DNA from: an uncultured Psychroserpens sp.
GTDB taxonomy: Bacteria > Bacteroidota > Bacteroidia > Flavobacteriales > Flavobacteriaceae
Reading direction: 5' to 3'
NCBI RefSeq assembly: GCF_947500255.1
Contig: NZ_CANMRL010000006.1
Span: forward strand, 1 to 64,000
DNA length: 64,000 bases
The notes beneath the pieces were generated by a model, which did not search any database, had not been told where the DNA came from, and worked only from the letters and a program-made list of their open reading frames with translations. This document shows positions 43,077 through 52,422 of the stretch, one piece after another; positions within the stretch are counted from its first letter, which is position 1, and every line of letters begins with the position of its first letter. Position numbers and translations under genes: made by a program.

Positions 43077-45020
43077 TTACTTTTTTAAAATTTGTTTTTT
43101 TACACGTTTCAAAACCGAATCATTAAGTTTTACTTTAAAACGTTTACTCAATGTATCTACCCAATCATCTTCAATATAGGCTTGATAATCGCTCACCACT
43201 TTGCCTCGAGCTTCATCAAGTGTTTTATGTCCTGATGGGAAGACTTCCTTGACATAAATAACATGATATGAGTCATTATGGTTATAAATTTTCGAAGTTC
43301 CTTTATTAAATTCAAAATCTTTAGGTAAAGATGCATGTCCTTCTTCAAAAACATCTTGAGTAGTTATTAATGTAGAAGACCTTTCAGTAATCAATTTAGA
43401 ATACATCTCATCAATATCTGCTCCATTTAAAAGAGCGTCTCTCAACTGATCTATTTTTCTTTCAGAAGCTGAAGATAAGATTACGGCATCAACTCTATCT
43501 TTCCAAGTATAATTAGCTCTATTTTTTTCAAAGAATGCTTTCAAACCAACCGAATCTTTAGCTGCTCTGTTCCAGACTTCTTTTTCCATTAAGTCGAACA
43601 GTAATAACCCATCTCTATATTCTTTTAAAACAAAAGCAAAATCTTCATTTTCAAATTCTAAGTTATCTTCGTGATATTTCAATACTTGTGCTTCATAAAA
43701 GGCATTATACTCTGTTTCAATAAGTGCTTTAGGATTTGCTCTCCTATTATTATACTTTCGCTGATTACTCATTAAATGGTCTGAAAATGCTTTGTTAGAT
43801 ACTGAAACATCTCCAATCTTGATTAAAGTTTTATCTGCATCAAACCCTTCAGGTGTTTTCCATGCTTGTTTAAAATAAGCATCGGTTATGATACTCTCAA
43901 AATAGGTTAAGCCCTCTTTATTTTCTTCTACCTTATATTTAGTTGCCAGTTTTTTCACCAAGGCAGAATTGATCAATTTAGATCTAGAATCTCGCTTTAC
44001 TTTATTTTGAAGCTGTACTTTTACCTCTTCAAACGGTTGAATTCCTTTTTTACGAATTAACTTCATAATATGCCAGCCATAAGCTGTTTTGAAAGGTGCT
44101 GAAATATCGCCTTGATTTTCTAGAGAAAATGCAACATCTTCAAATTCTTTAGAGCTTAATTGCCCTCCAGTAAATGGTGCCAATGCACCACCTTTTTTAG
44201 CAGAACTTTTATCATTTGAAAATTGCTTAGCCAGAGATTCGAATTTTTCCCCTTGTTGAATCTTCTTATAGATTTGATTGATTCTCGTTTCAGGAACTAC
44301 AGTACTATCTTTCTGCTTATTGGAGATCATAATATGAGCTACAGTGACTTCCCCTAATGATTTTCGCTTATCAAAAACTTTAAGAATATGATAACCAAAA
44401 CGAGTTCTAAAAGGCATAGATATTTCACCTTTAGGCGTATTAAACGCAACAGTTTCGAAAGGATATACCATCTTAAAACCTCCAAAGTAACCTAAGTCTT
44501 CAGCAAAAATGGTTTTACCATTATGTACTGCTTTTTGAACTGTTGCATAGCCCTCTTTTGCCACGCGTTCACGTAATTCTAAAAGTTGATTATATACTGC
44601 GGTTGTATCAGTTTCAGTTTCGTCCAATCGTACCAATATATGAGACACCTTAACATCATTTGTTGTTCGGTGATAAGCCTCCTCAACCAAAGCATCTGTA
44701 ACTTTATTATCGGCCATGAAGTTTTTAGTGAGTTGCTTTTTATAGTTATTGAACTCTCTCAAATAGTTAGGATCTTTATCAAGTTCTAAACGTCGGGCTT
44801 CTTTTACCTTTAGTTGGTAATTGACAAAAAGTTCTAGATAAGCATCAATATCTTTCTGACTTTCGTCTTTAACCAAATCAAGATTTTTATTATAAACTCT
44901 AATAAATTCCGAGGCCATAACTGGCTCTCCTTCAACTGTAAACAATACATCTTTATCTTTTACCTGAGCTTGTAAACCCAAGCTAAAACAAAGTAATAAT
45001 GAAGTGACAAATAATTTCAT
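43077..45020 (-). CDS. SurA/PpiC-type periplasmic peptidyl-prolyl isomerase
   Basis: About 647 aa from the Met at 45020, which starts a clean signal peptide (MKLFVTSLLLCFSLGLQAQ); the frame continues 12 codons upstream without signal character. After an N-terminal chaperone region come two parvulin domains: VKVSHILVRLDE ... RTRFGYHILKVFDKRK and VTVAHIMISNKQ ... TAYGWHIMKLIRKK, each with the FGYHI-type motif. The C-terminal 280 residues are poorly conserved and helical. First gene of the operon with the lipoprotein, the second parvulin and moxR. Confidence 0.92.
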   Translation of the reverse strand: MKLFVTSLLLCFSLGLQAQVKDKDVLFTVEGEPVMASEFIRVYNKNLDLVKDESQKDIDAYLELFVNYQLKVKEARRLELDKDPNYLREFNNYKKQLTKNFMADNKVTDALVEEAYHRTTNDVKVSHILVRLDETETDTTAVYNQLLELRERVAKEGYATVQKAVHNGKTIFAEDLGYFGGFKMVYPFETVAFNTPKGEISMPFRTRFGYHILKVFDKRKSLGEVTVAHIMISNKQKDSTVVPETRINQIYKKIQQGEKFESLAKQFSNDKSSAKKGGALAPFTGGQLSSKEFEDVAFSLENQGDISAPFKTAYGWHIMKLIRKKGIQPFEEVKVQLQNKVKRDSRSKLINSALVKKLATKYKVEENKEGLTYFESIITDAYFKQAWKTPEGFDADKTLIKIGDVSVSNKAFSDHLMSNQRKYNNRRANPKALIETEYNAFYEAQVLKYHEDNLEFENEDFAFVLKEYRDGLLLFDLMEKEVWNRAAKDSVGLKAFFEKNRANYTWKDRVDAVILSSASERKIDQLRDALLNGADIDEMYSKLITERSSTLITTQDVFEEGHASLPKDFEFNKGTSKIYNHNDSYHVIYVKEVFPSGHKTLDEARGKVVSDYQAYIEDDWVDTLSKRFKVKLNDSVLKRVKKQILKK

Positions 45021-45326
45021 GTACATTCTTTTTTTTAACGGCTGCAATGCACCCATTGTCCTAAACTTATATTAAGATTTTAGTCTTATATCTCATTTAA
45101 ATCTTATGAGCTAATTTCAGCAAAAATAATATAATTAGCCTATAAAACAAGCTACAATTTTCAAACGAACAAGAATCAAATTTAGTGTAGAAAACTATGG
45201 GTTGTTAATTTTTGAATGGATAAAAATTAACCACTCATCCAAAATTATGGTTATTGAACATTATTTAACAATAACTCTACAAAAAACTAATTACATTTAT
45301 GACTGAATAATCCCTCTATATTCAAA

Positions 45327-45782
45327 ATGAAATATACTACAGAAATAAAGGTAAATGTACCTTTGGATGAGTTTATAAAAAAAATGGATAATGTTGAAAA
45401 CATGAAACATTGGCAACGCGGACTCGTATCTGCAGAGCACATTTCTGGAACTCCAGGTGAATTAGGTGCTAAAATGAAACTCAACTACAAATTTGGCAGG
45501 CGTAAAATGGAACTTATCGAAACTATTACCAAACGTAAATTCCCTTATGAGTTCCATGCCAATTACACGACTAAAAGCGTGCATAATGTTCAAAAGAATT
45601 ATTTTGAAAAAACTAATGATGGTTTTACAAAATGGACTTCCAAAACTGAGTTTTTACCACTAAATTTGGTTATGAGATTTATGCTGTTTTTAATGCCAAG
45701 TATGTTTAAAAAACAAAGCCTTAAATACATGCAGGATTTCAAAAATTTTGCTGAAGAAGGAATATCTGTTGCCGATGCGTAA
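45327..45782 (+). CDS. SRPBCC-family protein
   Basis: 151-aa cytoplasmic protein with the START/polyketide-cyclase-like (SRPBCC) pattern: MKYTTEIKVNVPLDEFIKKMDN first strand, GELGAKMKLNYKF strands, and a long C-terminal helix (PSMFKKQSLKYMQDFKNFAEEG). This fold binds hydrophobic ligands; the ligand is unknown. Its stop overlaps the start of the next small gene (ATGCGTAA). The 270-nt upstream region to the parvulin operon is AT-rich, without a convincing promoter pair. Confidence 0.85.
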   Translation: MKYTTEIKVNVPLDEFIKKMDNVENMKHWQRGLVSAEHISGTPGELGAKMKLNYKFGRRKMELIETITKRKFPYEFHANYTTKSVHNVQKNYFEKTNDGFTKWTSKTEFLPLNLVMRFMLFLMPSMFKKQSLKYMQDFKNFAEEGISVADA

Positions 45783-46014
45783 ACTAAAACTTATTTGGGA
45801 TTTTCGAGGGCCAGATGCCTTGAAAATTGCCGAACACCATGTAAAACATCTCAAAGAATATATCGTTATTCAAAAAACAAATCTCGACATCACAGGTTTT
45901 GAACAACTTTCAGAAATGCACTACATTGCATTTATGGTTGTAACCGACGATGAAATGAAGCCTATTAGAGATGCCCTAAAGCCGCATCGAGGACAAATCT
46001 ATTCAGATAAATAA
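45775..46014 (+). CDS. Small conserved-type protein of unknown function
   Basis: 79 aa from the ATG at 45775 (MRKLKLIWDFRGPDALKIAEHH), chosen because it overlaps the previous stop by a few bases and begins a compact alpha-beta sequence; longer starts extend into the SRPBCC gene. Several His residues in the first helix (AEHHVKHLKEY). No signal peptide and no family recognised. The M1 peptidase gene starts 2 nt after its stop. Confidence 0.7.
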   Translation: MRKLKLIWDFRGPDALKIAEHHVKHLKEYIVIQKTNLDITGFEQLSEMHYIAFMVVTDDEMKPIRDALKPHRGQIYSDK

Positions 46015-46016
46015 TT

Positions 46017-47870
46017 ATGAAAAAACAAGTACTACTTTTCGCTCTAACTACATTAATCTTAAGTTGTGAAACAGATAAAAAGGAAGACAACAAAACTATG
46101 AATTACGTTAAAGAATCTCATTCATACGCGCAACCTAACACATCTGTAATCAAACATTTAGACCTTAATATAGATGTCGATTTTGATACTAAAACCATTA
46201 ATGGTACAGCTACTTACACTATTGAAAACAATAATGCGTCTGAAATTATTTTAGACTCAAAATTTTTAGACATTGTACGTGTGGAAGCCGATGGAAAAGA
46301 CACTCCATTTACTCTTGGTAACTTTGATGAGCAATTAGGACAGCCATTAAGTATTGTGATAAAAAACGACACCAAACACATTTCGGTACATTACAAAACC
46401 ACAGATAAAACAGAAGCCTTACAGTGGCTAAATCCGCAACAAACTACAGACAAAAAAAATCCGTTTTTATTTACACAAGGCCAAGCCATTTTAACACGCA
46501 CATGGATTCCCATTCAGGATAGTCCGCAAATTAGAATCACTTATGATGCGACTGTTCATGTCCCTAAACACCTTATAGCAGTGATGAGTGCCGAAAACCC
46601 AAAGCAAAAAACTGCTGATGGTTCCTATTCTTTTAAAATGAAACAACCCATTTCGCCTTATTTAATTGCTCTAGCCGTTGGTGATTTAGAGTATAAAGCA
46701 GTAAGTCATAGAACTGGTGTTTACGCAGAAAAATCTTTGGTGGATAAGGCACAATCTGAATTTTCAGATATGGAAAAAATGGTCGTTGCTGCCGAGAACT
46801 TGTATGGCGATTATGACTGGGATCAGTTTGATGTAATCGTACTTCCTCCAAGTTTTCCGTTTGGTGGAATGGAAAATCCACGACTTACATTTGCCACGCC
46901 AACCGTTATTGCTGGAGATAAGAGCTTAACTTCTTTAATTGCACATGAGTTAGCGCATTCATGGTCTGGAAATTTAGTAACCAATGCCACATGGAATGAT
47001 TTCTGGCTCAATGAAGGGTTTACTGTTTATTTTGAAATTAGAATCATGGAAGCTCTCTACGGAAAAGATCGTGCTAATATGATCGCGCTTATTGGCAGAC
47101 AAGATCTTGAAGAAGAAGTTGAAGGATTTAAAGACGAACCTGATATGACTAAACTAAAATTGGATCTCACTAACAAAAATCCAGACGATGGCATGAATAG
47201 TATTGCCTACGACAAAGGCTATCTCTTTTTAAGAACACTTGAAGAAAAAGTAGGACGGGAAAAATTTGATGCTTTTCTCAAAAACTACTTCAAGGTCAAT
47301 GCCTTTTCTACTGTAACTACTGAAGGTTTTGTAGATTATCTCAATTCGAATTTACTAGAACCAAATGGTATCAAATTTAATGTAGATGAATGGGTTTATC
47401 AACCAGGAATACCAGATAATCAAGCGATAATTGTATCCAATAAATTTAAAAATGTTGAAAATACATTAAGTTCATTTATCGACAAACAATCAGTAGATGT
47501 ATCAAAAACAACAGCATGGACGACTCAAGAATGGGTACATTTTATTAGAAATTTCCCTGAAACAATCACAATAGACGATTTAAAACGTTTTGATGAAGCT
47601 TTTAATCTCACTAATACAAGTAACTCCCATGTCGCTATGGTTTGGTACGAGCAAACCATTAATCATGATTATCATGGTAAGAATGTAGATCGGCATATCG
47701 AAGACTTTTTGATACGTGTAGGGCGACGTTGGTATGTTTCGACTTTATACAAAGCTTACAAGCGAAATGACAAAGTGGACGAAGCTTTAGCTATCTATAA
47801 AAAAGCGAGAGCTAACTATCATTCGGTAACGGCTAATACTATTGATGACATGTTAGGTTATGGTGGATGA
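46017..47870 (+). CDS. M1-family zinc aminopeptidase lipoprotein
   Basis: 617 aa. The lipoprotein signal ends in TTLILSC, so it is anchored at a membrane in the periplasm or outside. Catalytic residues are complete: GGMENPRLTF for substrate binding, HELAH at 310-314, and the third zinc ligand Glu333 in WLNEGF, exactly 18 residues after the second His. The order and the RRWYVSTLYKAY tail fit leukotriene-A4-hydrolase-type M1 enzymes, which remove N-terminal residues from peptides. Co-directional with the small genes before it; the gap is 2 nt. Confidence 0.95.
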   Translation: MKKQVLLFALTTLILSCETDKKEDNKTMNYVKESHSYAQPNTSVIKHLDLNIDVDFDTKTINGTATYTIENNNASEIILDSKFLDIVRVEADGKDTPFTLGNFDEQLGQPLSIVIKNDTKHISVHYKTTDKTEALQWLNPQQTTDKKNPFLFTQGQAILTRTWIPIQDSPQIRITYDATVHVPKHLIAVMSAENPKQKTADGSYSFKMKQPISPYLIALAVGDLEYKAVSHRTGVYAEKSLVDKAQSEFSDMEKMVVAAENLYGDYDWDQFDVIVLPPSFPFGGMENPRLTFATPTVIAGDKSLTSLIAHELAHSWSGNLVTNATWNDFWLNEGFTVYFEIRIMEALYGKDRANMIALIGRQDLEEEVEGFKDEPDMTKLKLDLTNKNPDDGMNSIAYDKGYLFLRTLEEKVGREKFDAFLKNYFKVNAFSTVTTEGFVDYLNSNLLEPNGIKFNVDEWVYQPGIPDNQAIIVSNKFKNVENTLSSFIDKQSVDVSKTTAWTTQEWVHFIRNFPETITIDDLKRFDEAFNLTNTSNSHVAMVWYEQTINHDYHGKNVDRHIEDFLIRVGRRWYVSTLYKAYKRNDKVDEALAIYKKARANYHSVTANTIDDMLGYGG

Positions 47871-47904
47871 TATACATCCTGAAAAGTTAATTAGAACATA
47901 TAAA

Positions 47905-49140
47905 ATGAAGAAAACATTCTTATTATATGTGTTATCCTTTTGTCTTTACTATGTGAACGGACAGAATAGCAACGCAATCAATATTGGAAAAATTGATACC
48001 ATAACCTCCAAAATATTAAATGAACAAAGACAACTATGGATTCATGTTCCTGAGGATTATACCAAGAGCATTTTTAAAAACAAAAAGTATCCTGTTGTTT
48101 ATCTCCTAGATGGCGATGCACATTTTTACTCTGTAGTAGGAATGATAAGGCAATTAAGTACTGTGAATGGAAATACTGTTTGCCCAAAAATGATTGTAGT
48201 TGGAATTCCAAATACAAATAGGATGAGAGATTTATCACCTACAAAATCAAGTTCAAAATCTTCTTATTCAAACAGTCGTATGATTGAAGAAACTGGTGGA
48301 GGAGATCAATTTATTTCATTTATTGAAAACGAGTTAATTCCTTATATAGATTCAAATTACGCAACAGAATCATATCGTATGTTTATTGGTCATTCATTAG
48401 GAGGTTTAACCGTTATGAATACGTTAGTACACAAACCCGAATTATTTAATTCTTATGTTGCCATTGATCCGTCAATGTGGTGGAATAACAATAACCTATT
48501 AGATAAAATCAAGACTATAAAATTCGATAAAAAATACAAGAATAAATCTCTTTTTTTAGGTATAGCAAATACCATGAATAAAGGTATGGATATTGTAAAC
48601 GTACGAAAAGACACAACCAAAAGCACTAGACACATAAGAGCAATTTTAGAACTAAAATCGATACTAGAGAATGATTCTCTAAACAATTTATCTTTTAAAG
48701 GAATATACTACAAAGACGACACTCATGGTTCTGTTCCACTAATCGCAGAGTATGACGCCTTACGCTATATTTTTAATTTCTATCAAATAAAAATAGACAA
48801 CAAAGACCTAACGGATCCTAATTATGATATTCTAGGTAAAGTAAAGGCATATTATACAAGACTGTCAAAGGAATTTGGTAGAGACATTAAACCAGACCTA
48901 TACTATATTTCAAACTTAGGGTATAAGTGCATGGAACTGAAACAATTTGAAAAAGCCGAACAATTTTTTAAATATAATGTCACTAATTACCCTGAACACT
49001 CATATGTTTATGATACTATTGGAGATTTATATGTGGTCATTGGTAATAAAGAAAAAGCCATAGAAAATTTTAAAAAATCGCTATCTTTAAATAAGAGTTC
49101 TTATGCCAAGGAAAAATTAGAAAAACTAGAAAATGAATAA
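47905..49140 (+). CDS. Secreted esterase-like alpha/beta hydrolase with C-terminal TPRs
   Basis: 411 aa from the ATG at 47905, which starts a signal peptide (MKKTFLLYVLSFCLYYVNGQ); the open frame upstream overlaps the M1 gene. Residues 20-290 are an esterase-D/Fes-like hydrolase: YPVVYLLDGDAHF, the nucleophile elbow GHSLGGL, AIDPSMWW and a late His in DDTHGSVP. The last 100 residues contain tetratricopeptide-like helices (FEKAEQFFKYN..., KEKAIENFKKSLSLN). The combination is common in Bacteroidota. The stop overlaps the start of the archaemetzincin gene by 8 nt. Confidence 0.88.
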   Translation: MKKTFLLYVLSFCLYYVNGQNSNAINIGKIDTITSKILNEQRQLWIHVPEDYTKSIFKNKKYPVVYLLDGDAHFYSVVGMIRQLSTVNGNTVCPKMIVVGIPNTNRMRDLSPTKSSSKSSYSNSRMIEETGGGDQFISFIENELIPYIDSNYATESYRMFIGHSLGGLTVMNTLVHKPELFNSYVAIDPSMWWNNNNLLDKIKTIKFDKKYKNKSLFLGIANTMNKGMDIVNVRKDTTKSTRHIRAILELKSILENDSLNNLSFKGIYYKDDTHGSVPLIAEYDALRYIFNFYQIKIDNKDLTDPNYDILGKVKAYYTRLSKEFGRDIKPDLYYISNLGYKCMELKQFEKAEQFFKYNVTNYPEHSYVYDTIGDLYVVIGNKEKAIENFKKSLSLNKSSYAKEKLEKLENE

Positions 49141-49747
49141 ATTCATACTCTATTTTTTTGTGTGCATGCTTTGTTGCTCTTGTTCATCAGGCGTTAAGCG
49201 AATAGGCATCCAACCTTATGGTGATATCGATCAAAAAGTTATTCATTCGATTTCAGAGATTTTAAAGACATCGTATAATGCTGACATTATTATTTTAGAA
49301 AAAAAAGAACTTCCAAAATCTGCCTTTGTACAAATTAAAAGTCCGAGATACAGAGCAGATTCACTTCTTATAGACTTATTAAAAATTCGTCCTGATTCTA
49401 TTGATTACGTTTTAGGTATTACCTCAAAAGATATCTCAACAACAAAAAAAAATCCTGATGGCTCAATAAAAACACCGGAATCTAAATATTCAGATTGGGG
49501 AATTTTTGGACTTGGCTACAGACCAGGTAAAAGTTGTGTGATTTCAACTTTCAGATTAAAACATAAAAAACCTAAAATTTTTGAAAGTCGTATTCAAAAA
49601 ATAGCGGTTCATGAAATTGGTCACAACCTAGGCCTTAGTCATTGTGATCATAACGAATGCGTAATGCAAGATGCTGTTGAAACCATACATACAGTAGATT
49701 CTGCTGGTTTTGAATTGTGTGACAATTGCAAATACGATATGAATTAA
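49133..49747 (+). CDS. Archaemetzincin-type zinc metalloprotease lipoprotein
   Basis: 204 aa. The N-terminus (MNKFILYFFVCMLCCSCSS) is a lipoprotein signal. The C-terminus carries the full archaemetzincin signature HExxHxxGxxHCx4CxMx17CxxC: HEIGHNLGLSH (160-170), Cys171, Cys176, Met178, then exactly 17 residues to Cys196 and Cys199. This means a catalytic zinc on three His plus a structural zinc on four Cys. M54 enzymes are known mainly from archaea and vertebrates and act as peptidases. The gene overlaps the hydrolase gene by 8 nt and is followed by a dispersed repeat, which may point to acquisition. Confidence 0.9.
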   Translation: MNKFILYFFVCMLCCSCSSGVKRIGIQPYGDIDQKVIHSISEILKTSYNADIIILEKKELPKSAFVQIKSPRYRADSLLIDLLKIRPDSIDYVLGITSKDISTTKKNPDGSIKTPESKYSDWGIFGLGYRPGKSCVISTFRLKHKKPKIFESRIQKIAVHEIGHNLGLSHCDHNECVMQDAVETIHTVDSAGFELCDNCKYDMN

Positions 49748-49764
49748 CGCATTTCAACTTAGTT

Positions 49765-49797
49765 CCTTTTCTTTTATTAACTTAGTTCGAGTCAAAA
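49765..49797 (+). repeat. Dispersed repeat N, matching the island junction
   Basis: 33 nt matching 25715-25747 of the tRNA-Lys island at 28 positions, sharing the core TTTTCTTTTRTTAACTTAG. It directly follows the archaemetzincin gene. Confidence 0.5.
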
Positions 49798-49837
49798 TTG
49801 GCTGTTCAAATTATATTAAATACGCTATTAAATAATT

Positions 49838-50365
49838 ATGATCCCTTTTAATCTTGAAGAGTCTATCGATATTCTGGAAAGAACACCAGAAATTTTAAGT
49901 GTAATGCTTAATGGATTGCCTGAGCAATGGCTTAAATCTAATGAAGGTGAGAATACCTGGAGTCCTTACGATATTGTTGGTCATTATATTTATGGCGAAA
50001 AGACAGATTGGATTGTTAGAACCAAGATTATCTTAAGTACATCTGAAAACAAACGATTTGAACCTTTTGATCGTTTTGCCCAATTTGACGAAGATCAAAA
50101 CACACCTATTTCAGAATTAATAGCAGAATTTAAAATACTAAGAGAAAAGAATCTTAACATACTAAAATCTTTTGAGTTAACTAATACTGATTTAATCAAG
50201 AAAGGAACCCATCCAGAATTGGGCGATGTCACCTTACAAGAGCTTTTATCGGCTTGGGTGGTACATGATTTAGCTCATCTCGCTCAAATTAATCGAGTCA
50301 TGGCTAAGCAATACAAAACTCACGTTGGTGTTTGGCAAGCCTATATGAGTATACTCAGCCAATAA
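49838..50365 (+). CDS. DinB-family protein
   Basis: 175 aa, four-helix-bundle DinB fold. The metal-binding histidines are in place: GHYIYGEKTDWI near residue 48 and HDLAHLAQINRVMA near residue 145. The family includes thiol transferases and uncharacterised metal enzymes; this one is unassigned. It starts the group with the GNAT and ACT genes (gaps 21 and 4 nt). Confidence 0.9.
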   Translation: MIPFNLEESIDILERTPEILSVMLNGLPEQWLKSNEGENTWSPYDIVGHYIYGEKTDWIVRTKIILSTSENKRFEPFDRFAQFDEDQNTPISELIAEFKILREKNLNILKSFELTNTDLIKKGTHPELGDVTLQELLSAWVVHDLAHLAQINRVMAKQYKTHVGVWQAYMSILSQ

Positions 50366-50386
50366 TAATTTAACGACAGTAATCTC

Positions 50387-51235
50387 ATGAAAATAAAAAC
50401 CCTGAACGGTATATCTAATGAACAATTAGTAGAGGCATTTAACTTATCGTTTTCAGATTATTTCATTCCGTTTCATTTAACATTAGAGCAATTACAATCA
50501 AAATTATATGCAGACCATATAGATTTAAACATATCGGTTGGTGTATTTGACAATGACCAACTTGTTGGTTTTATACTACATGGTATTCAAACAATAAACA
50601 AGAAAAAAATAATATATAATGGAGGCACTGGTGTTATTCCAACTAAACGTGGTCATGGCTTAACCACCAAAATGTATGAATTTATTAATCCTATATTGAC
50701 ACAACAACATATTGACAAGGTTGTTTTAGAAGTCATCTCAAATAACATCCAAGCTATTAAATCCTATAAGAGAGCTCGTTTCAAGAAAAAAAGGACACTT
50801 CATTGTTATAAAGGATATTTGAATAGCTCAAAATGTTCAAATACTCTAGTAATAAAAGAACTATCGGAATACAATTGGGAGCTCATGCAATCATTTTGGG
50901 ACATTACCCCTACTTGGCAAAATGCGTCTCATGTTTTGGAAAAATTAAAAGAAAATAACCATCTTATTGGTGCCTTTATTGATGATACACTTGTTGGATA
51001 CTTGGTTTATAATGCCAGTAGTAAACGGCTTCAGCAAATTTCAGTAAGTAAAGATTTCCGAAGACAAAAAGTAGGAACAGCACTAATTAACTACATCATT
51101 GAAAGATTTGGAAATACATTATCCATAATTAATGTAGACGAACATTCTACATCAACAAACGCTTTTTTACATGCTATTGGATTAAAACATTTCTTAAGTC
51201 AGTTAGAAATGACATTAGACTTAAATACACACTAA
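50387..51235 (+). CDS. Double-domain GNAT acetyltransferase
   Basis: 282 aa with two GNAT units. The first (about 1-140) has VGVFDNDQLVGFILHG and GTGVIPTKRGHGLTTKMYEF; the second (about 150-282) has QISVSKDFRRQKVGTALINYII, the acetyl-CoA pyrophosphate loop (Q/RxxGxG/A-like RRQKVGTA). The substrate is unknown. It lies between the DinB and ACT genes on the same strand. Confidence 0.88.
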   Translation: MKIKTLNGISNEQLVEAFNLSFSDYFIPFHLTLEQLQSKLYADHIDLNISVGVFDNDQLVGFILHGIQTINKKKIIYNGGTGVIPTKRGHGLTTKMYEFINPILTQQHIDKVVLEVISNNIQAIKSYKRARFKKKRTLHCYKGYLNSSKCSNTLVIKELSEYNWELMQSFWDITPTWQNASHVLEKLKENNHLIGAFIDDTLVGYLVYNASSKRLQQISVSKDFRRQKVGTALINYIIERFGNTLSIINVDEHSTSTNAFLHAIGLKHFLSQLEMTLDLNTH

Positions 51236-51239
51236 GCTT

Positions 51240-51641
51240 ATGACAGGAGAAACCAACCTAAGACAACTTATAAAAGGAATGACACCAAAACTTAATCAAG
51301 GTAACTTTGTATTTTGTACTATTAAAGATTTTAGTAACATTAGTAGAGCAGATACATTATGTGAATTTAAAGAACGTGAAGGGATAACTATAGTAATTGA
51401 ACAAAGAAAGGCAGATGCTTTGAACCTTAACTACGACTTTATTGCATCTTGGATCACACTAATGATTCACTCATCATTGGACGCCATTGGTTTAACAGCA
51501 GTATTTTCAAATGAATTAGCAAAGCATGAAATAAGTTGTAATGTTATTGCAGGCTATTATCATGATCATATTTTTGTAGATAAAAAGGACGAGAATAAAG
51601 CGATTAACGTATTGAATGCCTTATCCAAAAATTATATATAA
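51240..51641 (+). CDS. ACT-domain protein
   Basis: 133 aa made of two ACT-like halves (GNFVFCTIKDFS ... ITIVIEQ; ASWITLMIHSSLDAIGLTAVFSNELAKHEISCNVIAGYYHDHIFV). Such small ACT proteins bind amino acids or act as regulators. Its start is 4 nt after the GNAT gene stop. Ends 3 nt before the convergent DUF3820 gene end. Confidence 0.88.
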   Translation: MTGETNLRQLIKGMTPKLNQGNFVFCTIKDFSNISRADTLCEFKEREGITIVIEQRKADALNLNYDFIASWITLMIHSSLDAIGLTAVFSNELAKHEISCNVIAGYYHDHIFVDKKDENKAINVLNALSKNYI

Positions 51642-51644
51642 AGA

Positions 51645-51875
51645 TTATCTGGGATAGCGCTTTTGTATGTCTCTAATCAAATATTCTAAGCCATTAAGCT
51701 TTAACTCATATACTTGTGTAAGCATATCGCCAAGTTTACCCTTAGGAAATCCTTTGTTATGGTACCATACGATATAATACTCTGGTAAATCGATAAGGTA
51801 GCGTCCTTCATATTTACCAAAAGGCATTTTAGTATGAGCTAATTTAATGAGGAAATTTTTATCTGGTTGAAGCAT
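51645..51875 (-). CDS. DUF3820-family protein
   Basis: About 76 aa from the Met at 51875; the longer frame runs into the upstream gene. It shows the DUF3820 core MPFGKYEGRYLIDLPEYYIVWYHN, with KGKLGDMLTQVYELKLNG after it. These small proteins resemble a module found in some exonucleases and is thought nucleic-acid related; function unproven. The start lies 1 nt after the DUF922 gene stop, so the two are coupled. Confidence 0.85.
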   Translation of the reverse strand: MLQPDKNFLIKLAHTKMPFGKYEGRYLIDLPEYYIVWYHNKGFPKGKLGDMLTQVYELKLNGLEYLIRDIQKRYPR

Positions 51876-51876
51876 T

Positions 51877-52422
51877 CTATTTAGACTTGAAGTCTTCAAA
51901 CTTTTTAAGTTCATCCTTTACAAACTGAGACCAAATGGCTTGCTGCTCTTTGTTTATGGAGTTTTGACTTTGCGTATCGTAAGTATTCTGCATTGCAGCA
52001 AGATCTTCATTAGCCTTTACATGTACACGTCTCAGCTCTTCTTTGATATGCTGCGACATATTAAGTTTTGAGATATCGTAGCGTAGTTTTCTAACATGTA
52101 ATTCTGTAATATCAAAATGCAATTGTTCATGTGCTAAAATATGATCGTCGCCTTTTGCTTTAATGTACCAAGATTTTTCAGGATAAAAATGTGCTTCTAC
52201 CTCAGCTTTAAAACTCAATAACTCGCCATTACTATTTTGCTTAACCGAAAATGAAAACGTAATTCCTGAAGCTGTTACTGCAACTGCATCTGTATCAGTA
52301 CCAACAGGGCCTCTAAAATCTGCCCAAGTTAGTTTTTTTGATTCACTCCATGTAATCGTAACCTCATCATTTGAAGGTAGACTAAGAAAACATAAACAAA
52401 TAATTAAAAATCTAATCAACAT
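51877..52422 (-). CDS. DUF922-family secreted putative zinc protease
   Basis: 181 aa with a short signal (MLIRFLIICLCFLSLPS). The opening ITWSESKKLTWADFRG and the later HEQLHFDITELHVRKLRYD match DUF922, whose HExxH suggests a zinc protease. The E residue of HEQLH and a following Asp are present. Substrate unknown. It is the second gene of a run that begins with the LysM receptor and OsmC genes; the start and the OsmC stop share position 52422. Confidence 0.85.
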   Translation of the reverse strand: MLIRFLIICLCFLSLPSNDEVTITWSESKKLTWADFRGPVGTDTDAVAVTASGITFSFSVKQNSNGELLSFKAEVEAHFYPEKSWYIKAKGDDHILAHEQLHFDITELHVRKLRYDISKLNMSQHIKEELRRVHVKANEDLAAMQNTYDTQSQNSINKEQQAIWSQFVKDELKKFEDFKSK

